Source: an uncultured Prevotellaceae bacterium (GTDB lineage Bacteria; Bacteroidota; Bacteroidia; Bacteroidales; Bacteroidaceae). Taken from it: a DNA stretch of 64,000 bases. The position numbers were made by a program, and so were the translations under genes. Below the pieces are notes generated by a model that did no database searches, was not told the DNA's origin, and saw only the letters and a program-made list of their open reading frames with translations. How positions within the stretch are numbered: position 1 is the first letter of the stretch; each line of letters opens with the position of its first letter. The stretch covers positions 1 to 64,000 of the forward strand of contig ONCG01000002.1 of the NCBI GenBank assembly GCA_900316285.1, read 5' to 3'. Shown in pieces: positions 50,985 through 60,310 of the stretch.

Positions 50985-52148
50985 ATGGCTGTAAAGATAT
51001 TGAGTGTCGACGACGAGATGGATCTAGAACTGTTGTTGACACAATACTTCAGAAGGAAAATAAGAAAAGGAGAATACGAGTTCAAGTTTGCCCACAACGG
51101 ACTGGAGGCGCTGACGATGCTGCTCAAGGAAAAAGACTTCGACATCATCCTCAGCGACATCAACATGCCCGAGATGGACGGACTGACGCTGCTGACCAAA
51201 ATCAACGAGATGCAGAATCCCGCGCTGAAATGTATCATGGTGTCGGCCTATGGCGACATGGGCAACATCCGCCAGGCGATGAACCGAGGGGCCTTCGACT
51301 TCGCAACAAAGCCCATCGACCTCGACGACCTGAGCAACACCATCGAGAAAGCCGTAGAGCAAATCAAGTACATCAAGGCCATGCAGCAGGAGCACAACCA
51401 GCTGGAGTCCATCAAAGGCGACCTGGCGGTGGCACAGGAGATTCAGCAGGCCATCCTGCCGCGCATCTTCCCACCCTTCCCCGAGGATGCCGACCAGATG
51501 GACATTGCCGCCTCGATGAATGCGGCGAAGGACGTGGCCGGCGACTTCTACGACTTCTTCCGCATCGACGACGACCACATCGGCTTCGTCATTGCCGACG
51601 TCAGCGGAAAGGGCATTCCTGCCGCCATCTTCATGGCTGTGAGCCGTACGCTCATCCGCGCCACAGGCATCAGAGGCGTGAAGCCGTCGGAATGCATCAC
51701 CTACATCAACTCGCTGTTGGCAGAAGAGTCGGCAAGCAACATGTTCGTCACCGTGTTCTACGGCATCTACAACATCAAGACGGGCGACGTGACCTACACC
51801 AATGCCGGACACAATCCGCCCTATGTGGCAAAGGCCGACGGCAGCATCGTGAAACTGCCGCTCTCGAAGAACATCATCGCGGGATTCCTCAAGGACTATC
51901 AGTTCACGGAGGAAGCCCTCCAGCTGCAGCACGGCGACACGCTGCTGCTCTACACCGACGGCGTGACCGAGGCTGTAGACCCCGACTACAACGAATATGG
52001 CGAAGAGCGACTGGAAGCACTCTTGAAGAACACTTCGCAGGTTGACTGCCAGCAACTCATCGACGCCGTGAAGGCCGACGTGAAGGTCTTCGCCAACGGT
52101 GCCGAGCAAAGCGACGACATCACGTTGCTTGCCATCAAACGACACTAA
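50985..52148 (+). CDS. Response regulator with PP2C (RsbU/SpoIIE-type) phosphatase output
   Basis: 387 residues from the ATG at 50985. Residues 3-120 form a receiver: acidic pair VDDE, phospho-Asp58 in ILSDINMPEMDG, then MVSAYG and ATKPID. A helical linker (AQEIQQAILPRIFPPF) leads to a PP2C Ser/Thr phosphatase domain with the metal motifs DVAGDFYDFF and IADVSGKGIPAA, NAGHNPP, LYTDGVTEA and SDDITLLAI, all intact. Phosphorylation of Asp58 should switch dephosphorylation of an unknown protein. It is the first gene of a co-directional signalling cluster, 22 bp before the next gene. Confidence 0.94.
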   Translation: MAVKILSVDDEMDLELLLTQYFRRKIRKGEYEFKFAHNGLEALTMLLKEKDFDIILSDINMPEMDGLTLLTKINEMQNPALKCIMVSAYGDMGNIRQAMNRGAFDFATKPIDLDDLSNTIEKAVEQIKYIKAMQQEHNQLESIKGDLAVAQEIQQAILPRIFPPFPEDADQMDIAASMNAAKDVAGDFYDFFRIDDDHIGFVIADVSGKGIPAAIFMAVSRTLIRATGIRGVKPSECITYINSLLAEESASNMFVTVFYGIYNIKTGDVTYTNAGHNPPYVAKADGSIVKLPLSKNIIAGFLKDYQFTEEALQLQHGDTLLLYTDGVTEAVDPDYNEYGEERLEALLKNTSQVDCQQLIDAVKADVKVFANGAEQSDDITLLAIKRH

Positions 52149-52170
52149 TCACTTCAAACCGACCCGTAGC

Positions 52171-53781
52171 GTGAACAGGAAGCAAATCATAACAACATGC
52201 GCAGGCCTCGTGCTGGCAGGAATGGCCGCAACGGGCTTCACCGGCTGGTTGTCGGAGCACAAGAAGGTGGAAGACCTGCAGGCTCAGATCGTCGAGCTGA
52301 AGAAGCAAGAGATGCGTTCTGCTGTGATGAGAAGCGTGAGCGCACAGATGGAGGAAATCGCCAACGAGCAGAGGGAAATCTCTGACGAGAAGAGCGAGGA
52401 AGCCCTGCGCCAGACGAAGGTGGCCAACGAGATGCGGCTGCGCTCGGAACGAGAACGACAGAACGCCCTCGAGGCCGAGCGCAATGCTGTGGCTTCGGAG
52501 AAAAAGGCTCTCGAAGCCTCTGCCCTCGCCGAAAGCCAGCGAAAGGTGGCCGAGGAGCAGCAAGTGCTGGCCGAACACCAGCGCATTCAGGCAGAGTTCT
52601 CAAAGCGCAAGGCCGACACGCTGAGCTACATCGCCCTCGGACGCTCGCTGGGGTCCATCGCAACCTTCCAGGCTGAGGACGGCAACGACGATATGGCCAA
52701 CCTGCTCAGCTACGCGTCCTATCTCTACACTTCACGCTATCGCGGCGACATCTACTATCCGGCCGTCTTCCAGTCGCTCATCCTGTCGAGCCAGAGCAAG
52801 ATGTCGTGGTCGGAGCACATCGGTGCCGTGATGAACCTTGAGTACATCGTCGGAAATGACAACGTACTCGTCTCCGCCAGCAATTATGGTGAAATCATCC
52901 TCAGCGAAAGAAAGGACAACCGCTTGCTGTCGAAGGTGCTCTACAAAAACAAGCAGTTCGACTTCCGCGACATGCTGATCGACACGTTGACGGGCAACAT
53001 GTATGCCGTCAGCCGGACGGGGCATCTGGTCATGATTTCAAAAGACCTCAAGAATGTCAAAACCATCGAACTCGATGAGATAGAGCATCCCATGCGCGTT
53101 CACTTGCTCAACAAGGACCTGCTGGTGATTGGCGAGAGAGCTATCGCCAAGATCGACCCGGAGCAACTGACCGTCAACGTAGTCAGGCCGCTGCCCTTCA
53201 GGGTGACTCTCGGCGGTGCCAAGGACCATTGTCCGCTGCTCTTCGATGACGAAGGCAGGATGCACCTCGTGAAAGGAATCGACAACTATGAAACGAAGAA
53301 GGTGCCCGTAGCGGGAAAGGTGACTGCCTACTGCCAATCGAAGAACACGAGTAGTGAAGCCTACGGCATGAGCGAAGGCACCATCTGGGTCCTCGACAAG
53401 GGGGGAGTAGCAAAGAAACTCGTGGGACATCGCTCGCGTATCTCGAAAATGAAACTCTACGGCAACCGACTCCTCTCGGCCAGTTACGACGGCAACCTGA
53501 ACCTCTGGATTGCCGACAGGGAGAAAGTGGAGCCGATGCCGCTGCTCACCATCAACAACTGGATTATGCACTTCTGCTTCGACTCGAAGAAGAATTCCCT
53601 CTGGGTGGGCGATGCCCAAGGCAATCTGACGTCGGTCAACATTTCCGTGCCCTACATGGTAGGCATCATCAAGAAGAAGCTGAAGCGAAACCTCACCACC
53701 GAGGAGTGGAACTACTACATCGGTGAAAACGTGCCCTACGAATCGTTCATCGGCTCACAAGGAAAGGAGGCAACGCCATGA
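52171..53781 (+). CDS. Membrane protein with coiled coil and beta-propeller-like domain
   Basis: 536 residues from a GTG at 52171 (22 bp after the previous stop); the longer ATG frame overlaps the phosphatase gene by 50 bp and lacks a start context. A transmembrane helix (TTCAGLVLAGMAATGFTGWL, about 8-27) is followed by a long Glu/Gln/Arg coiled coil (about 30-145), a helical region (ADTLSYIALGRSLGSIATF) and a C-terminal WD40-like propeller (about 230-500; RISKMKLYGNRLLSASYDGN is a clear blade). The 3' end overlaps the next gene by 4 bp, and all evidence puts it in the same operon. It may link the kinases to the phosphatase; that is inference. Confidence 0.85.
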   Translation: MNRKQIITTCAGLVLAGMAATGFTGWLSEHKKVEDLQAQIVELKKQEMRSAVMRSVSAQMEEIANEQREISDEKSEEALRQTKVANEMRLRSERERQNALEAERNAVASEKKALEASALAESQRKVAEEQQVLAEHQRIQAEFSKRKADTLSYIALGRSLGSIATFQAEDGNDDMANLLSYASYLYTSRYRGDIYYPAVFQSLILSSQSKMSWSEHIGAVMNLEYIVGNDNVLVSASNYGEIILSERKDNRLLSKVLYKNKQFDFRDMLIDTLTGNMYAVSRTGHLVMISKDLKNVKTIELDEIEHPMRVHLLNKDLLVIGERAIAKIDPEQLTVNVVRPLPFRVTLGGAKDHCPLLFDDEGRMHLVKGIDNYETKKVPVAGKVTAYCQSKNTSSEAYGMSEGTIWVLDKGGVAKKLVGHRSRISKMKLYGNRLLSASYDGNLNLWIADREKVEPMPLLTINNWIMHFCFDSKKNSLWVGDAQGNLTSVNISVPYMVGIIKKKLKRNLTTEEWNYYIGENVPYESFIGSQGKEATP

Positions 53782-56642
53782 ACCGACCGCTCACCAACCG
53801 ACTGCTCACAACGCTGACGGCGCTTCTGCTCGCGACAACCGCGTTCGGACAAGGCATACCCTTCATCCGCAACTTCTCGGCGGATGAATACAACGCGAAC
53901 AATACCAACTTCGACATCGAGACCGACGAGTGGGGCAATGTGTTCGTGGCTAATTTCGAGGGATTGCTATACTACGACTATGCCGAATGGCGCATCCTTC
54001 ACACACCAGGCATCTCGCGCACCACCGTCGTCTACAAAGCCACCGACAATACTATCTGGGTGGGCGGCTACAACTTTTTTGGAAAGGTGGTGAGAAAGGA
54101 CAACGGCGAACTTACCCTGCAAGGAGTCGGAGGCACTAAACTGTTACAAGGTGAGGTGGAGGAGATTTACGAAAAGGATGGAGAATTGCAATTCTTAGCC
54201 GACAACGGCATCATCTATCAGGTGAAAGGCGACAAGGTGACCGCCAAAAAGAAAGTTTCCAATGAAGTTCTCAAAACCGGAATGCTCGACGTCGTGGATG
54301 TCAGCGCTGTGGAGGCGGGGCATCATGAAGTGGTCAAGAACGCCAACGTGCAGACAATACAGCTGGGCAATAATCTGCGGGCTGTTATCAGGAAGACTGC
54401 CGGCATCGCCATCACCGACGACAACGACAAAACGCTCTACACCATCACCGATGACAACGGCCTCTGCTCCAACAATATTTCCTATGTCACATACGACGGA
54501 CGCGGACACCTCTGGGGCGCTACGGGCAAGGGCATCTTCGTCATTCAGCTGCCTACGGCGTTCACTCACTTCACCTCTCGCGAAGGACTTCCTACCAGCA
54601 CTACCCTTTCCATCGAAGCCCTCAACGGAAATATCTATGCCGGCACCGAAGACGGACTCTACCGCCAGCAGGGCTACCGCTTCGTGAGTGTACCGAAAGT
54701 GCCTCATGCCTGCTGGGAACTGAAGAAAAGCGGCAACACCTTATTGGCAGCAACTGCCGACGGCATCTTCCGACTCTATCCCGACGGCCTCATCCGACAA
54801 ATCACCACCATGAGCACGATGGCGGTGCTCGAGGACGGCTCGCAAATCTACAGCGGTGAAACCAACGGCATCTATCTCATGGACACCAACGGCAGGAACA
54901 GAAGGGAGGTTTGCCACTTGGAGAATGTCACGAAAATCGTGAAGGACAACAAGGGAACCATCTGGGCACAGAGCGTCTACGGGGCTGTATGGTACAAGAA
55001 AGCCAACTCCGACAAATTCATGCATTACAAGGGTAGCGAGAAGGCAGAATCCATGAAGACGATTGTGATGACTGGCGGCGAGGCCATCATCGTGGATGCC
55101 GAAGACACAACGCCCTTCCCCTACCCGCTCGTCTCGCATGAGGATGAAAGCGGTGTGAACTGGATCACCGACAACGAAGGAAAAAAACTCTACAGATGGC
55201 GCAACGGACAAAGGTTGAACGATATGGAGAAGTTGCTGTTCCCCGTCTACGAATTGCCCGTCCGCAGCATCTTTACACGGCAGAACGAAATTTGGCTGGG
55301 TTACGACGATGGACTGTTCGTCATCAACACCCGTGTGAATGACCCCGCCCTGAATATCAATCCCAAACTATACATACGCTCGGTGAGGCTGGGCAGCGAC
55401 AGCATTCTCTGGGGAGGATTCGGCGAAATGCCGGAAATGCTACCCAGGCTGAAACATCAAGAGAACAACCTGCACATTACATTCTCCCTCGACATACCGC
55501 CCATTGCCCTCAAGCCCCTCTATCGCTACCGGCTAAACAACGGCAGTTGGAGCAGCTGGAGCACCAACACGTCGGCAAACCTCTTGAACCTCTCTCACGG
55601 CGACTACACCTTCTCCGTGCAGGCCCGCATAACGCTGAACCACATCACCGACATCTCAAGCATTAAGTTCCACATCGAACCGCCATTCTACTACAGGTGG
55701 TACATGATTGTCCTGTATCTGCTGTTGCTCGCTTTGCTCTTCGGTGCACTCTTCCAACTGCGACTGCGCAGGCTGAGAGACAAGAACACACGACTGGAGA
55801 AACTTGTGAAAGAACGCTCGGCCGAAGTGGTGAGGCTCGAAAAAATGGCAACTGCCGGTAAGCTCACACAAGGACTCATCGACCGCATACTGAATCCGCT
55901 GAACTACATCAACAACTTCGCCAAGCTCTCGGAGGGTCTTGTGAAGGATGTGAAGGACAACGTGGAATCCGAGAAAGAGCACATGGACGAAGAGAACTAC
56001 GATGACACCATCGATGTGCTCAACATGCTCTCGGGCAATCTGCAGAAGGTGGGCGAACACGGACAGAACACCACGCGCACGCTGAAGGCGATGGAGGAGA
56101 TGCTGAAAGACCGCTCGGGAGGCATTGTGCCGATGGACCTCATGGCCGTCATCCGTCAGGACAAGGAGATGCTGCACGAGTATTACAAGGAGGAAATCAG
56201 CCAATACGGCATCAAGATTGTCTTCGACAACACAGAGGGAGAGCTGCCCATCAACGGCAATGCCGACCAGCTGAGCAAGACGCTGATGAGTCTGCTGAGC
56301 AACGCCATCTATGCGGTTGTGAAGAAAGCAGATAAGCTGAGTTCTGACGCTGAAGGCAAAGCGAAGGCTGCCGACTACCAGCCTGAGGTTGACCTGCACA
56401 TCGCCAAGCAGAACGGCAACGTGCGCATCAGCATTCACGACAACGGCATCGGCATCGAGCCAGCCATCCTTGAGAAAATCTTCGACCCGTTCTTCACCAC
56501 CAAGCCCACAAGCGTGGCTGCCGGAATCGGACTCTACCTGAGTCGCGAGATTGCGCAAAATCATGGTGGCGACATTCATGCCAAGTCCGTCAAGGACGAA
56601 TACAGCGAGTTTATCATCACGATACCAATTAAAAAAGCATAA
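53778..56642 (+). CDS. Large two-component sensor kinase homologue lacking the phospho-acceptor His
   Basis: A 954-residue protein: signal peptide (LTTLTALLLATTAFGQ), a periplasmic two-propeller-like sensor of repeated blades (for example NTIWVGGYNFFG and GNIYAGTEDGLYRQQG), a Y_Y_Y-type domain (near SWSSWSTNTSANLLNLSHGD), one helix (MIVLYLLLLALLFGALFQLR) and a cytoplasmic kinase core. The dimerisation box reads GLIDRILNPLN, so Asp702 replaces the His expected in GIAHEIQNPLN-type kinases. The ATPase is intact: LLSNAIYAV (N box), HDNGIGIEPA (G1), FDPFFTTKP (F) and AAGIGLYLSR (G2). Hence it cannot autophosphorylate in the normal way. Confidence 0.9.
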   Translation: MNRPLTNRLLTTLTALLLATTAFGQGIPFIRNFSADEYNANNTNFDIETDEWGNVFVANFEGLLYYDYAEWRILHTPGISRTTVVYKATDNTIWVGGYNFFGKVVRKDNGELTLQGVGGTKLLQGEVEEIYEKDGELQFLADNGIIYQVKGDKVTAKKKVSNEVLKTGMLDVVDVSAVEAGHHEVVKNANVQTIQLGNNLRAVIRKTAGIAITDDNDKTLYTITDDNGLCSNNISYVTYDGRGHLWGATGKGIFVIQLPTAFTHFTSREGLPTSTTLSIEALNGNIYAGTEDGLYRQQGYRFVSVPKVPHACWELKKSGNTLLAATADGIFRLYPDGLIRQITTMSTMAVLEDGSQIYSGETNGIYLMDTNGRNRREVCHLENVTKIVKDNKGTIWAQSVYGAVWYKKANSDKFMHYKGSEKAESMKTIVMTGGEAIIVDAEDTTPFPYPLVSHEDESGVNWITDNEGKKLYRWRNGQRLNDMEKLLFPVYELPVRSIFTRQNEIWLGYDDGLFVINTRVNDPALNINPKLYIRSVRLGSDSILWGGFGEMPEMLPRLKHQENNLHITFSLDIPPIALKPLYRYRLNNGSWSSWSTNTSANLLNLSHGDYTFSVQARITLNHITDISSIKFHIEPPFYYRWYMIVLYLLLLALLFGALFQLRLRRLRDKNTRLEKLVKERSAEVVRLEKMATAGKLTQGLIDRILNPLNYINNFAKLSEGLVKDVKDNVESEKEHMDEENYDDTIDVLNMLSGNLQKVGEHGQNTTRTLKAMEEMLKDRSGGIVPMDLMAVIRQDKEMLHEYYKEEISQYGIKIVFDNTEGELPINGNADQLSKTLMSLLSNAIYAVVKKADKLSSDAEGKAKAADYQPEVDLHIAKQNGNVRISIHDNGIGIEPAILEKIFDPFFTTKPTSVAAGIGLYLSREIAQNHGGDIHAKSVKDEYSEFIITIPIKKA

Positions 56643-56646
56643 CACG

Positions 56647-57471
56647 ATGGAACAGGAACAAATTGACCTGCTCAAACAACAACTCCAACAGCAGGAGAAA
56701 AGAGCGGCGCTGGGTGTGCTCAGCGCAGGCATTGCCCACGAGGTGCAGAATCCGCTGAACTTCGTTATCAACTTCAGTAAGATGTCAGAGAAGCTGCTAC
56801 AAGACCTGGCTGACATCGTGCAGGACAACGAAGACCGGTTGCCAGAAGAAGACCGTGAGGATGTGGAGGACATCATCGAGAGTTTAAAGACGAACCTGGC
56901 CAAGATTGCAGAGCACGGCGAACGCGCCGTCAGCGTGGTTCAAAGCATCCTGATGATGTCGCGCGGCAAGGAGAACGAGTTCCTGCCTGCCGACGTCTGC
57001 AAAATCGTGAAAGAGTACGTCTGGATGTCGTATCATGCTTTGCGTGCCAACTACAAGGACTTCAACATCGCCATCCACGAGCACTATCAAGAAGGCTTGC
57101 CGCTGATGATGGTCATTCCGCAAGACTTGAGCCGAGCCGTACTCAACGTGATGAACAATGCGTGCTATGCGGTGTGGAAGAAGAAGCAAACGGCCGGCGA
57201 CGACTACCAGCCGGAGGTAACGGTCTCCGTCAAGGTGGAGAACGGGAACCTCGTCATCAGCTTTGCCGACAACGGCGAAGGCATGAGTGAGGAAGTGAAA
57301 CAACGAATCTACGAGAACTTCTTCACTACCAAGCCCATCGGACAAGGAACCGGACTGGGAATGGGTATCACGCGCGACATCATCGAAAACAAACACGGAG
57401 GAACGATGTCCTTCGAATCCGTTGAAGGCGAAGGTGCAACCTTTACATTCACCCTTCCCATCAGGAAATGA
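56647..57471 (+). CDS. Soluble histidine kinase with intact H box
   Basis: 274 residues from the ATG at 56647 (4 bp after the previous stop). No signal peptide or membrane helix. After a short coiled coil (LLKQQLQQQEKRA) comes the H box GVLSAGIAHEVQNPLNFVIN with His31, then the N box VMNNACYAV, G1 FADNGEGMSE, F box YENFFTTKP and G2 GTGLGMGITRDII. It is about the minimum size for a kinase and carries the acceptor His that the upstream membrane homologue lacks, so the two may form a heterodimer. It probably phosphorylates the receiver-PP2C protein of the same cluster. Confidence 0.92.
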   Translation: MEQEQIDLLKQQLQQQEKRAALGVLSAGIAHEVQNPLNFVINFSKMSEKLLQDLADIVQDNEDRLPEEDREDVEDIIESLKTNLAKIAEHGERAVSVVQSILMMSRGKENEFLPADVCKIVKEYVWMSYHALRANYKDFNIAIHEHYQEGLPLMMVIPQDLSRAVLNVMNNACYAVWKKKQTAGDDYQPEVTVSVKVENGNLVISFADNGEGMSEEVKQRIYENFFTTKPIGQGTGLGMGITRDIIENKHGGTMSFESVEGEGATFTFTLPIRK

Positions 57472-57550
57472 CATTCATCCTACCAATCAGGAAATGACAT
57501 TCAATCCCACGATTTAGGAAATGAAGTTCAACTTACCCCTCAGGAAATGA
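57463..57550. repeat. Repeats carrying AGGAAATGA at the kinase/receptor junction
   Basis: AGGAAATGA occurs at 57463, 57489, 57516 and 57542, spaced 26, 27 and 26 bp, with similar flanks (CATTCA, AGTTCA). The first copy contains the kinase stop TGA, and the last supplies the ribosome site and ATG of the next gene. Confidence 0.88.
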
Positions 57551-60009
57551 AGAAGAGCATACACCTCATTATAATTGTTGCACTCTGGCTGACATCGCTT
57601 TGCACCTATGCGCAGGAGAATACCGGCCGGCAAATCTACAATCAGGCCGAGAGCGAATACAATATTGGTCGCATCGACCAGGCCCGACAACTGATTCTGA
57701 ATCATTTGTCCGACTTCGAAGGCAATCTCAAGCAGAATGCCTATCGACTGCTGGCACTATGCTATCTCAGCGAAGACCAAAACGAGGAAGCCCGGCACTA
57801 TGCTGAGCAGCTGGTGAGATTGAACAACTACTACAATTCCAACGACGATCCCGCACGCTTTCAGGAACTCATCGAGCAGCTGAAGGAAGGCATTGCTTCC
57901 ACCATCACGACAGCCTCCAGCCAGAGCGAGTCGGTGAACGAGGCTCCTGTTCCCATCACCATTATCACCGCCGACATGATAGAGGAGCTGGGCTACAACA
58001 AGAACCTCGGACAGATTCTCGCGGCCTATGTCCCCGGTATGTCGCAACTGACATCAACGGAAAGCGTGGATAACTTGTCGATGCACGGAGCGTTTTCCTC
58101 AGGACAGGAGTTCATCTTGATTATGGAAAACGGCCATCGCCTGAACAACCGCTTCGACAATGCGGGTAATACGAGCTATTCCATCAGCACCGAGAAGATC
58201 GACCACATCGAGGTGCTACGCGGCCCTGCTTCCTCGCTCTACGGAAATGTTGCGCTCTCGGCGGTGGTGAACATCATCACCAAGAGCGGCAAGACGAGCG
58301 AGGGCGTGAAGGTGAAATACGGTAATGCCAACTTCAAAACCCATAAGGCTGATCTCACGCTGAGCACTCAGTTCATGGATGCCGACATCTTCGCCTGGGC
58401 ATCCATCTACAAGTCTGATGGTCAGATACGACATTTCGACGACGGGAATGGTTATCTTAAAAAAGCGGTTACCAAAGAGATAAATACAGAATACAATAAA
58501 AGAAAATATATTAATCCCGACAGCGTCTATGTAGAACGCTATAAGTATACCCCAGCATATGACATAGGGCTCATGTTCAAACTGAAAGGCTTCGAATTGA
58601 TGTTCAGTCGGAAGAATGTCAACAGGGCGAAACCAATGACTCCAACCTATGGTGGCTACGACTATGATAGATATTTTCTGATTGACGATATCAAACCTGG
58701 CAACAGAGCTGACGAGACACATGCCGAGTTGAGCTATTCCAGGCAATTCCGGAATCTGTTCCTGACCGGCACCGTTTATAGTGACTGGTACAGACTCTCT
58801 CAATATGAAGTGTATTATGACTCTCTTATAGCAAAATCACCTATCTGGGATAAAGATACCTACGAGTATATTTATGACCAAGATGGCAATCTCGTCTATG
58901 AAACGTCTATAGAGACCGGGAACATGGACTACAATTCATACAGAGAGAACACGATGGGAGGAACCTTCAAAGCCAGCACAAACTATCAGCTGGGACGAAT
59001 GAAAGGAAACGCGTTGGCTGGAATACAGTATGAACGATTCTCGCTTCTATCAAGGCTCATCTTGATTGGAAACTATTTCGGAGATATCGAAAGAGGAAAC
59101 GTCGATTTTTCCGACATTGTCGAAAACGGAAAGGAAAGGAGTCTGTCGCTATTCTTGCAGGACAAGACCTACATCCTGCCACAACTCATCTTAAATGCCG
59201 GATTCCGCTACGACTTCAAATACCGACACGAAGAAGACGTTGTCCGCACATTCTCCCCACGACTCGCCCTGATGTATGTGCCCAACGAGCGGTTCAGCCT
59301 CAAGCTATCCTATTCTGAGGCGTTCGCCGATCTTTCGTTCTACTATCGCTACCTTTCCAAGACTCCTAACTACTCGATGAGTCCGCAGCATCTCTCTGCC
59401 CTCCAACTCACGGCAATGGGAACCATTCCTTCGTTGCACACAAACTACGACGTGAACCTCTTTTATAATAAATACACCAACTTGTTATGGTGGTTCATAA
59501 GATACAATAACAATATTTTCGAGGAAGATATCTTGAGGAATATCGGGCAACTGACCAATGTAGGAATCGAAGCCACAGCGCGTTATGCATACAAGCGTCT
59601 CTCGGCTAATCTCTCGCTCTATTATTGCCACGATATCAGTGCGGAGCGATACTATTATAACCAAATAGAGAAAAAAGTGAACGAAGTGCCCCACTTCACC
59701 TTCAACCTACATGGTGCCTGGAAAGTGCTGCAAAATAAAAAACACGAGGTGAAAGTCTACGGTCATTTCTCGCATATCGGCAAGAAGTTATCCTATCATG
59801 TGAGTCATGAAAGCGAAGATTTCTATGTTCCTGCCGTCAACCTCATCGACCTCGGTGTCAAATACAGCTACAAGCAGCGCCTGCAGCTATCGGTCGATTG
59901 CGAGAACATCTTCAATACAGATAATTACATCTGCGGACCTAACTATCAGCATGTGCCTCATTTCCAACGCGGAAGAACGCTGATGACCGCTATCTCCTAT
60001 CGCTTTTAA
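57547..60009 (+). CDS. TonB-dependent receptor with N-terminal TPR-like domain
   Basis: An 820-residue protein with a signal peptide (LIIIVALWLTSLCTYAQ), a helical TPR-like domain (about residues 30-110, AESEYNIGRIDQARQLILNH and NEEARHYAEQLVRL), then a plug (VPITIITADMIEELGYNKNL, IDHIEVLRGPASSLYGNVAL, AVVNIITKSG) and a 22-strand barrel ending SYRF. There is no carboxypeptidase-like domain, unlike the other receptors here. It follows the kinase genes by about 75 bp, within the run of AGGAAATGA repeats, and its expression may be tied to the cluster. Ligand unknown. Confidence 0.92.
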   Translation: MKKSIHLIIIVALWLTSLCTYAQENTGRQIYNQAESEYNIGRIDQARQLILNHLSDFEGNLKQNAYRLLALCYLSEDQNEEARHYAEQLVRLNNYYNSNDDPARFQELIEQLKEGIASTITTASSQSESVNEAPVPITIITADMIEELGYNKNLGQILAAYVPGMSQLTSTESVDNLSMHGAFSSGQEFILIMENGHRLNNRFDNAGNTSYSISTEKIDHIEVLRGPASSLYGNVALSAVVNIITKSGKTSEGVKVKYGNANFKTHKADLTLSTQFMDADIFAWASIYKSDGQIRHFDDGNGYLKKAVTKEINTEYNKRKYINPDSVYVERYKYTPAYDIGLMFKLKGFELMFSRKNVNRAKPMTPTYGGYDYDRYFLIDDIKPGNRADETHAELSYSRQFRNLFLTGTVYSDWYRLSQYEVYYDSLIAKSPIWDKDTYEYIYDQDGNLVYETSIETGNMDYNSYRENTMGGTFKASTNYQLGRMKGNALAGIQYERFSLLSRLILIGNYFGDIERGNVDFSDIVENGKERSLSLFLQDKTYILPQLILNAGFRYDFKYRHEEDVVRTFSPRLALMYVPNERFSLKLSYSEAFADLSFYYRYLSKTPNYSMSPQHLSALQLTAMGTIPSLHTNYDVNLFYNKYTNLLWWFIRYNNNIFEEDILRNIGQLTNVGIEATARYAYKRLSANLSLYYCHDISAERYYYNQIEKKVNEVPHFTFNLHGAWKVLQNKKHEVKVYGHFSHIGKKLSYHVSHESEDFYVPAVNLIDLGVKYSYKQRLQLSVDCENIFNTDNYICGPNYQHVPHFQRGRTLMTAISYRF

Positions 60010-60048
60010 CATAGCTCGCACCACACAAGGTGCAACTTTGGTCTTCTA

Positions 60049-60219
60049 CTACATCATCGAGGTGTAGAAGACGTAGGCCAGAATGGCAAGCACGATAAGG
60101 CCGACAACGGTCTTGATGAGGCAGCTGGCCACTTTCTTGATGATGATAACTCCTATGACGAGCGCCAAGATAGCGCCTAAATAAATGAGGAATTGATCAT
60201 TCGTTGAGTAAAACTCCAT
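60049..60219 (-). CDS. Small integral membrane protein
   Basis: A 56-residue protein MEFYSTNDQFLIYLGAILAL... with two hydrophobic segments (about 11-27 and 37-51) joined by KKVASC, ending AYVFYTSMM. Codon use is like that of neighbouring genes and the composition is clearly protein-like. It lies convergent to the TonB receptor gene. The segment at its 3' end (60041-60072) can fold as GTCTTCTAC/GTAGAAGAC and may also act as a terminator. I do not know the family; such short two-helix proteins are common in Bacteroidales. Confidence 0.65.
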   Translation of the reverse strand: MEFYSTNDQFLIYLGAILALVIGVIIIKKVASCLIKTVVGLIVLAILAYVFYTSMM

Positions 60220-60310
60220 AGTTATCTTGATGAATTTGAAAAGTGACTATTAATGAAAAACACTCCCGACGTTATTGATGAATGGCGAAGAACAGTTCCA
60301 CACTCTCGGT

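Noticed and set aside
51024-52145. 373-codon open frame on the minus strand
   Set aside because: Antisense to the receiver-PP2C gene, rich in Val/His/Leu as shadow frames of this codon usage are.
55656-56903. 415-codon open frame on the minus strand
   Set aside because: Antisense to the two kinase genes, whose motifs are clear; no independent support.
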